Source: Darksidea phi
Lineage: Eukaryota > Ascomycota > Dothideomycetes > Pleosporales > Lentitheciaceae
Assembly (NCBI GenBank): GCA_030770425.1
Contig: JASJFT010000069.1
Span: 124,001 to 188,000 of the forward strand
Length of the DNA stretch: 64,000 nt
Direction: 5' to 3'
The position numbers and the translations under genes were made by a program. Of the stretch, positions 58,121 to 64,000 are shown piece after piece. The notes beneath the pieces were generated by a model. It worked only from the letters and a program-made list of their open reading frames with translations. It searched no databases and had not been told where the DNA came from. Within the stretch, counting starts at the first letter, position 1. Every line of letters begins with the position of its first letter.

Positions 58121-58938
58121 TTGTCACCAACGCTGTAAGATGGCCCAATAGCTAAAGCGAACCAATCCCTTCGAGCAGCCAAATGCTCCCCGCCATGTAG
58201 ACATATCCGAGCCTGACTCAATGATGAAAACCAAGGTTGACCCCGAACGCTTTGGAAAGTGGAAGCCACGAAAGACACTTCCTAATGTTGCGACGATTGT
58301 GGATAAGGTGATGGGTGGAGAGACGAGGTTCTGATGAGGACGGCCCAGGCGCTGAGAAGGAAAGTGGTGACACGAGTAGGCCTGCTGGTCGAGTGGGCAG
58401 CCGCCCAAGTCAGGGGGGCGAGGAGTATGAAAATGGGGGTTGACGACGACGAATAGGAAGACGGTTGCGACAACAATACTCCGCTTATAGAGAAACGTCT
58501 GCACAACGAGCGGAGAGCGTAACTGAACGGAGCCAGCCGTGCACAGAGCCTCCGAGTTGTGCGCGCCCGTCTTAAAATCCAACGTCTCGCTGTTCGTGCT
58601 ATGCCACGCCACGCCCAATTGCCTTAGAATGCGACTGGAAATCCTCTGTCAGGTCGTTTCGCATTGGACGACGGAAATAGACTCACGTGCAGTAAAGCCG
58701 GCCGCTTTGATCTTCTCACTTCGGGGGCCGGTATTCTCCAGTAGTGGATTTCTCCAGAGAACATGAACAGACGCTTCCCGTTGACTTTGAAGCTGTAATG
58801 ATCCCAATGCACGACATCATTCAGCCCGTTCTCGTGGAGTGGCCATTGACTCGGCTCACGGGCCTGCGCATTCGCTCTTGTATTCGAAACCAGACCGCCC
58901 AAAAGCGTCGCACAAGGTACAATCCCAATGATCCGCAT
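58121..58938 (-). pseudogene. Relic of a GH35 beta-galactosidase
   Basis: The N-terminus from the ATG at 58938 keeps a leader-like start and the family block [19 protein letters not shown], then [16 protein letters not shown]. The expected residues after PE are partly deleted and the frame shifts before [10 protein letters not shown]. After a plausible intron, the continuation AF(stop)GNWAW contains a TAA (58624-58626) where relatives have Tyr, then another frameshift before HSTNSETLDFKTGAHN. Homology ends soon after. GH35 enzymes are secreted beta-galactosidases of about 1000 aa, so most of the gene is gone. At least three lesions make this a clear pseudogene. The lower boundary is approximate. 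Confidence 0.75.
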
Positions 58939-59293
58939 CGTTACAGCACTCCGTCCTCAAAGCGAACCTCAAGGTCCGCGGAGCGCGTCCCATTATATCG
59001 GATGCCACGCTTTTCATTGGTAGGCGGAGAAGTAGTCTTGTTAGTCCTGGACGACAGTGGGTTGCGTATCGTGGTTTAATACCGAGTCGAGCACCCACAA
59101 TTGGCATTATGTATGAATCTGGCTGTACGTACTCTCACTTGAACTCAGTCACCCTTGTCCGCCCACTCCGTCTGATCCAGAATTACAGAGTGAATTATGC
59201 TACCCTAATCGGTGACAAGTCCTCCGTCAAATAAGAAAGGAAGATTATCAGAGTACCGACATACCAGAGAGTATCCGGCATCCCGAGATATAC

Positions 59294-61688
59294 TCATAAC
59301 CTCAATCTATCTCTGCCCATCTTCTTCACCGGATGCAATAACATCCCCGGTAAGCACATCCTCCTCTCCTCCCTCTCCCCATCCCCTCCTTCCCCGCCGA
59401 CCAATCCCTCTTCCTCACCCTGATCCTGTTTCACAACTTCCCAGCCCAACCACCTTCTATACAATTTCCGAGGGAACTGACTAGCAAAATACCAGCTCCA
59501 GCCGCCAAAGTTGTACTCCCTGTCGTGGTTATACGGACTATCTTCTTGCTCTGTCCACGCACCTTGGACGTGTTGAACGGCGCCACCGGTGACGGGGTCA
59601 ACGGTAGAGGATGTGTCGAAGATACCGGATATGTAGGCGGCCGGCCAATGGCGATCGTTGAAGATGGGATGCGGTGCGTAAACGGCTTTGAGACCGTGTT
59701 GCAAAGCGACGGTTGACGGCCACATTTCCGCTTGCATGCTGCGGCCTACCAGGTTCTCTTCATGCATAGCTTGCAACATGCGTTTGCTGAAGCGTACCAC
59801 GGTATTGATGAAAACGCGACGGTCGATGTGTGCGAAGTCGGGGTGCGTGAACGATTCTGCTACGCCATCTTCGGGTGTGAACATGGGTCGCACGTCGGGA
59901 ATGTAGTTAAAGATCTTGTCTTTGTAGGGCCAGCTCGTATTGCGCGGGTCCCACATGGGAAGGAGAGTGATAAAGTCTGCGGGCTCTCCGACGCCCCATT
60001 GGAACTCGTCATTGTCGAAGCTGCGTGGTGGTAAGGGACCCAGTGGGTTTTGCGGTGGATCCGCTCGTTTCCATGGTCGTGGACCCCAGACAGGTGGCGG
60101 GATAAGTGAGTGTGCAGACGCATTTAGAACATCACTATGCGTGCTCCCAATAAAGTCCTGATAGCTGCCATGCACACTCGGGAGATAATAGCGCTTGTTC
60201 CTTTCCCAGAGCAGCTTCCTTGGCTGCTTGTCCGCAAACTCCGCCACCTTCTCGAAGAAATGGTAATGGTGCCCCGTATATCTTGCATCTGTTTCCCAGT
60301 TCCAAATATAATCGAACTCGGGGTGATTAAGGCTGAATTGCTGGAGACACATAAACTGCTGCCAGTAAACTTGCCAGTCACCGACTTTGGGGTACCAAAG
60401 GGGGAAGATAGATTCGGACCATAAGATGGCGATATCACGGAGCTCATTGGGTACGTTTTGTTGCAAGATCTCGTCATATAGGCTTGGATCGTCGAATATG
60501 GGTAGATTGGCATCCTTGACGTGGACGTAGAGAAAGACTTGATATTCGCCGCCGGATTGGAGTGAGAGCTCGGAGATCATGGCTCGTATCGCTATGATAT
60601 CGTTGTCTTCGTATTTGTAGCCTGTCCATGCGCGGATGAGGATAGCTGTTCGGTGATGGTATTTTGATTTATTCGTGTTGCTCATGTCACTATTGCCGAC
60701 ATCTTTTGCTGTCGCAGACACCGATTCCGGAAGCATTGTGTCCAGTATTCTCATACTCGAGGCCCTAGCATCCGGGTGGTATCGCTTCCTGTTCCGTTGC
60801 AGGCAGTTATCTTGAAGCTCCCCCCATTTGACTTGTGTCCAGTCTGGTACCGTCTTTGGCGCCTTCCAGGCTTTGACATCCTCTGGAAATCCTTCATCGC
60901 CAAGTCCATAGGGTCCATATCGCGAATATCGATCGAAGCAAATATCGCCATCCAGCCCAACAATGTCGTAACCGCCAGCAAAAGCCTTTGGAAAGCCAGC
61001 CGGAACACCCCGATACACCTGCACCTCATCATCCGTACTGATATTTAGCAGCGCGCCCCTGGGGCCCTCACAAGCTGCGTATTCGCCCTTCCATTCTCTC
61101 TTCCACTCTTTCGAATTGTATTCCGGAAATGGCCTATATGCGACTGGAATTGACGCAATAGATCCGTTTAGCTTCTCCTGTACGCCGTTGTAAAGTCGAT
61201 AGTCCCTGATCTGATCAGTCTAGCTTACAACCTCTTCCCTTAAGATCTGCCACTTACAAGTCGAACTGCTCCCACCGATTGGGATCATACTCCTTATCCA
61301 CATAATCTCCATATGGCGGCCAATGTCCATCCGAACTCGGCCGATCCCACTTCAACATCCCTCTCATATACTCCTTCATATCTGTTGGCTGTAACGGCGC
61401 ATAATCGAGCGGACGTGAGTCTGAGGATGCCGTCATCAAAGGCGGCATAGACTTCAGCAGCTCTAGTGGTTCCTGTGGCTCCGCTGACCAATTGTCTCCC
61501 GCGACTGGCTCTGGATCCACAACATTTGGTATTCCGTTTCCGTTCGCTATCGGGTTTGCGTCTTTGAAGAGCGGTAACTGTACGTAGACATATGTAGCCA
61601 TCCATAGGCTGTGATGCCATATTGCGAGTACACATGCAAAAGTGATGCAGTAAAGAAGAGCGAGTTTACGGTGCGGCCGGACGATCAT
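59294..61688 (-). CDS. DUF3405 family type II membrane protein (glycosyltransferase-like)
   Basis: Two exons, 61688-61258 and 61205-59294, with a 52-nt intron (GTAAGT...ATCAG), predict 780 aa. A short basic N-terminus precedes a single signal anchor (LALLYCITFACVLAIWHHSLW, about residues 8-28), so the bulk should face the Golgi/secretory lumen. Signature segments: YHHRTAILIRAWTGYKY, EYQVFLYVHVKD, FDYIWNWETDARYTGHHYHF, EFQWGVGEPADFITLLPMWDP, and FINTVVRFSKRML. The WNWETD acidic motif could bind a nucleotide-sugar metal, which suggests a glycosyltransferase-like fold; the family has no established reaction that I can name. The C-terminus is rich in Gly/Glu/Arg and probably disordered. Confidence 0.87.
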
Positions 61689-62931
61689 CCTGACTGGTTC
61701 TTTGCTGACTTAAGCGACGTATTCTGATCGTATTGGTAAGATATGACCGACTTATCGAGCTGTGGGTATTCGTGCTAACGAGTGGACCGCTGTGTCGCAT
61801 GCAAGGAATGACGCGTAAAGGTGTTGCTTTGGCTTAAACCGTAGTTATTTGAGATGCGCAAGACTCATAGCATGCCTCTGAGGACTCAAGGATCGCACTC
61901 GCGTGGCAGCCGAGAAAGATGTAGAGAAAGGAAAGAAGAGCGCGAAGCACACGCTTGCCCACGAGCACACCCCGTACGGTGAAGTGGTAAGAGAAGGGAA
62001 ACAACAGAGAGAAAAGGAGAAAGGAGCGAGTAATCACAGAGAAAGTGCCATTTGTGCGACGGAGTATGAGATGAAGAGTGCCTATATCGTCACTTCCTTT
62101 CGGATACCCGCATCAATATGTCATGCACCACAACCCAAACTAGCCGGGCTTACCAGAAGTACACCGCATTTTACATATTAGCACTCGATCATTCCAGTAG
62201 CAGCAGTATCGGGCTTTCGCCCCACTGTGATTGTGAGCCTCTAGATCGGGTGTCTGATTCGTCGATTATCCACTGCCATCCAAACCATCTTTATACCGTA
62301 GTCCTTCCAATCAGGCCTTAGACTCAGTGTCCCTCTCTTCTACTCTTAACCACCAAAGAGTACCATATCTTCCAGCCCTGTAAGTTTCTGTGTAGAGTTT
62401 CGATGCGTAGTTGAGCTTCGAAAAACCTGGGGTTAGTAAGCGACACTGTACCGGTGGAATGGACGATGAGTATCAAACATCGATGTGCTCGAAAAGGGTG
62501 GCATTGTTTTGCAGCGGTAGTCAGAAGACCCGAAGGGGGCTAGAAAGGTTACTAGTGTCATGTGATTTGATGTTAGACAGCCGGTGCGGTACGACAGCGG
62601 TGATAGCAGACGTAACGCATGTTTGGGATCCCGCATACGTTGCAAGATCTTTCTTTTCTTTTATGCTATACTAAAGTAAGGTGGGGGCTCCTGTATCCCG
62701 AACCATCGCCTTCAATAACCATCTAGTGCTACCATCGCCCGTGCAGAGTCTGAATGAGCCTTTCCATATGACAAGTTGATCCGGGAATGTAATCAAGAGG
62801 AGACGAGCGGCCAACCGTCGAATTCTCAGGTGAGGTCCGTAGTGTGTCTAGACCATTACCCTGGGCCCCGCTGTTGTATTCACTGTGGAAACTCGGTGCA
62901 GCACCAATAGATACCGTCATCCCTCTAGGCA
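61689..62931. other. Intergenic stretch
   Basis: This holds the DUF3405 promoter (61689-61900) and the 3' flank of SHP1. No gene, RNA or repeat is supported. Confidence 0.4.
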
Positions 62932-64000
62932 TCACGTCCACTTCTGTACCACGACACCACCACGCTTAAAGTCTGACATGTCACCTAACACCTGTGATTT
63001 ATCCGTCAACTCTTTCGATGGAAACGTCGTCATAAGCGCATATGGACGCTGTGAGGTGGCTGGAGTGGCCCTATCCACGAAGCTATACACATCGCCAATG
63101 GTATGTGTAGTGTTGAACCGCGAGGTTAACCGCGTGCCGTCACCGAGCCGGATCTGGAGGGTAACGGTAGGGACGGAAGCGTCAACGTCAACAGAAGGTT
63201 TCGCAGCGCCAGTCGAGGCCGAAGACGCGGTCGTACTGGAGGTTACAGCCGGGGCGGGCGGGCCAGCGACCGCACTCGCACCAGGTGTGGGACTACCGAG
63301 ACGCTGGCCGGATCCCGAAAAGGGGACATACTTCTTCTTTGGGCGGACATAGTCCTCGTCCTTGTGCGCGTGTACCTCGACGTCCACCTCCTGCCCTTGC
63401 TGGACGTTCAGAATGTCTAATGGAGCGTGGCCGGCCTCGATCATCTGTAGCGTGCGAGCGTTGGCGGGATCGTCGTAGCGGAAAAGAGGACCATCATCGA
63501 CCGAGATGCCATCGCGCCAGAGGTGGAGCTCACGCTGGACGCGGGGTGCTGGCTGCGGTATGCTGGCGGTGGGGTCAGGAATGGCACGTGAGGGAGCATC
63601 ATCGCCACCCAGTGTCATACCCGTGCCTCGGAAGGCCTGTGGGAGTTGCTCTTCATCACCACCAGGGCGGGGAACGTTCCTATGCGCTGTTAGGTTGTGC
63701 GAAGCAACAGTGATGCGGTCAGGCTTACTGTCGGGCGCGGCGGAGGATTTTGTTGATCTGGTCCCGGGGGTCCGACTGGTTGGGATTCTGCACTGCCAGC
63801 CCGGATTTCTCGCCTCCTGCAAAGAAGTCCTGGTTCTCGTCATCCTGGTAGTCTGAGTCGGAAGCGCGGTCGCCATCATCGTGACTGTGTCCACCGCCTG
63901 ACGACTGCAAGTCACCAAGTGTCCTCAGTCCCCGCTGCGGTCGTCGGGAGGCGGCTGGTTGCGACGCTGATGAAGAGGCGGCTGGCGGTACGTATGTGCC
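62932..64000 (-). CDS. SHP1: Cdc48 cofactor Shp1/p47 (SEP-UBX protein), partial
   Basis: The 3' part of the gene, cut by the right window edge. Exons: 64000-63729 (5' incomplete) and 63679-62932, joined in phase across a 49-nt intron (GTAAGC...ATAG) to give ILRRARQNVPRPGG. Visible domains in order: a Gly/Asp-rich linker with RGLRTLGDLQ and QDFFAGGEKSGLAVQNP; the SEP domain (LHLWRDGISVDDGPLFRYDD to APLDILNVQQGQEVDVEV); and a C-terminal UBX domain (VTLQIRLGDGTRLTSRFN to LMTTFPSKEL and GGVVVQKWT). Shp1/p47 recruits Cdc48/p97 to ubiquitylated substrates and to membrane fusion. The N-terminal UBA domain expected in the family lies outside the window. Confidence 0.93.

Overview
The window looks like a chromosomal segment of a filamentous ascomycete, most like a Dothideomycete. 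Housekeeping genes carry short GT-AG introns of about 45-90 nt. The families are typical of Pezizomycotina: Zn2Cys6 regulator, Clr5-ankyrin protein, HET relic, fungal rhodopsin-like membrane protein and many P450s. AT-rich repeat copies differ by scattered substitutions that resemble old RIP. No bacterial-type operons, CRISPR arrays or rRNA genes were seen. I resolved exon joins by requiring consistent splice phase and family-like protein sequence across each junction.

0-23 kb is conserved and gene-dense: a phenolic-acid-decarboxylase-like enzyme, a 1063-aa disordered protein, CFD1 (cytosolic Fe-S assembly), SPE2 (S-adenosylmethionine decarboxylase), a five-exon epoxide-hydrolase-like protein that seems to have lost two catalytic residues, HID1, SSL2/XPB on the opposite strand, and an eight-exon Zn2Cys6 regulator. 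23-28.5 kb is nearly empty apart from one probable 77-aa gene.

28.5-38 kb is an accessory, decaying zone. It holds an intact Clr5-ankyrin gene, a glucosidase II beta relic with two nonsense codons joined to the C-terminal part of a HET-type protein, then an AT-rich repeat block. That block contains an intron-bearing tRNA-Lys between two inverted arms of about 230 bp.

38-54.5 kb looks like a secondary-metabolism cluster: four cytochrome P450s, an NAD-dependent sterol-dehydrogenase-like SDR, a seven-helix membrane protein and a secreted FAD-linked oxidase. No PKS, NRPS, terpene cyclase or pathway regulator is visible. Three P450s are CYP7/CYP8-like and one resembles fungal kaurene oxidases, so a terpenoid or steroid-like substrate is a reasonable inference, not a demonstration. 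Foldback elements lie between two of the P450s. Copies of the same repeat families bracket the cluster (about 34.8-37.5 kb and 54.8-56.2 kb).

56-64 kb holds a secreted SRPBCC-fold protein, a GH35 beta-galactosidase relic, a DUF3405 type II membrane protein, and the 3' part of SHP1/p47 (Cdc48 cofactor), which runs off the right edge.
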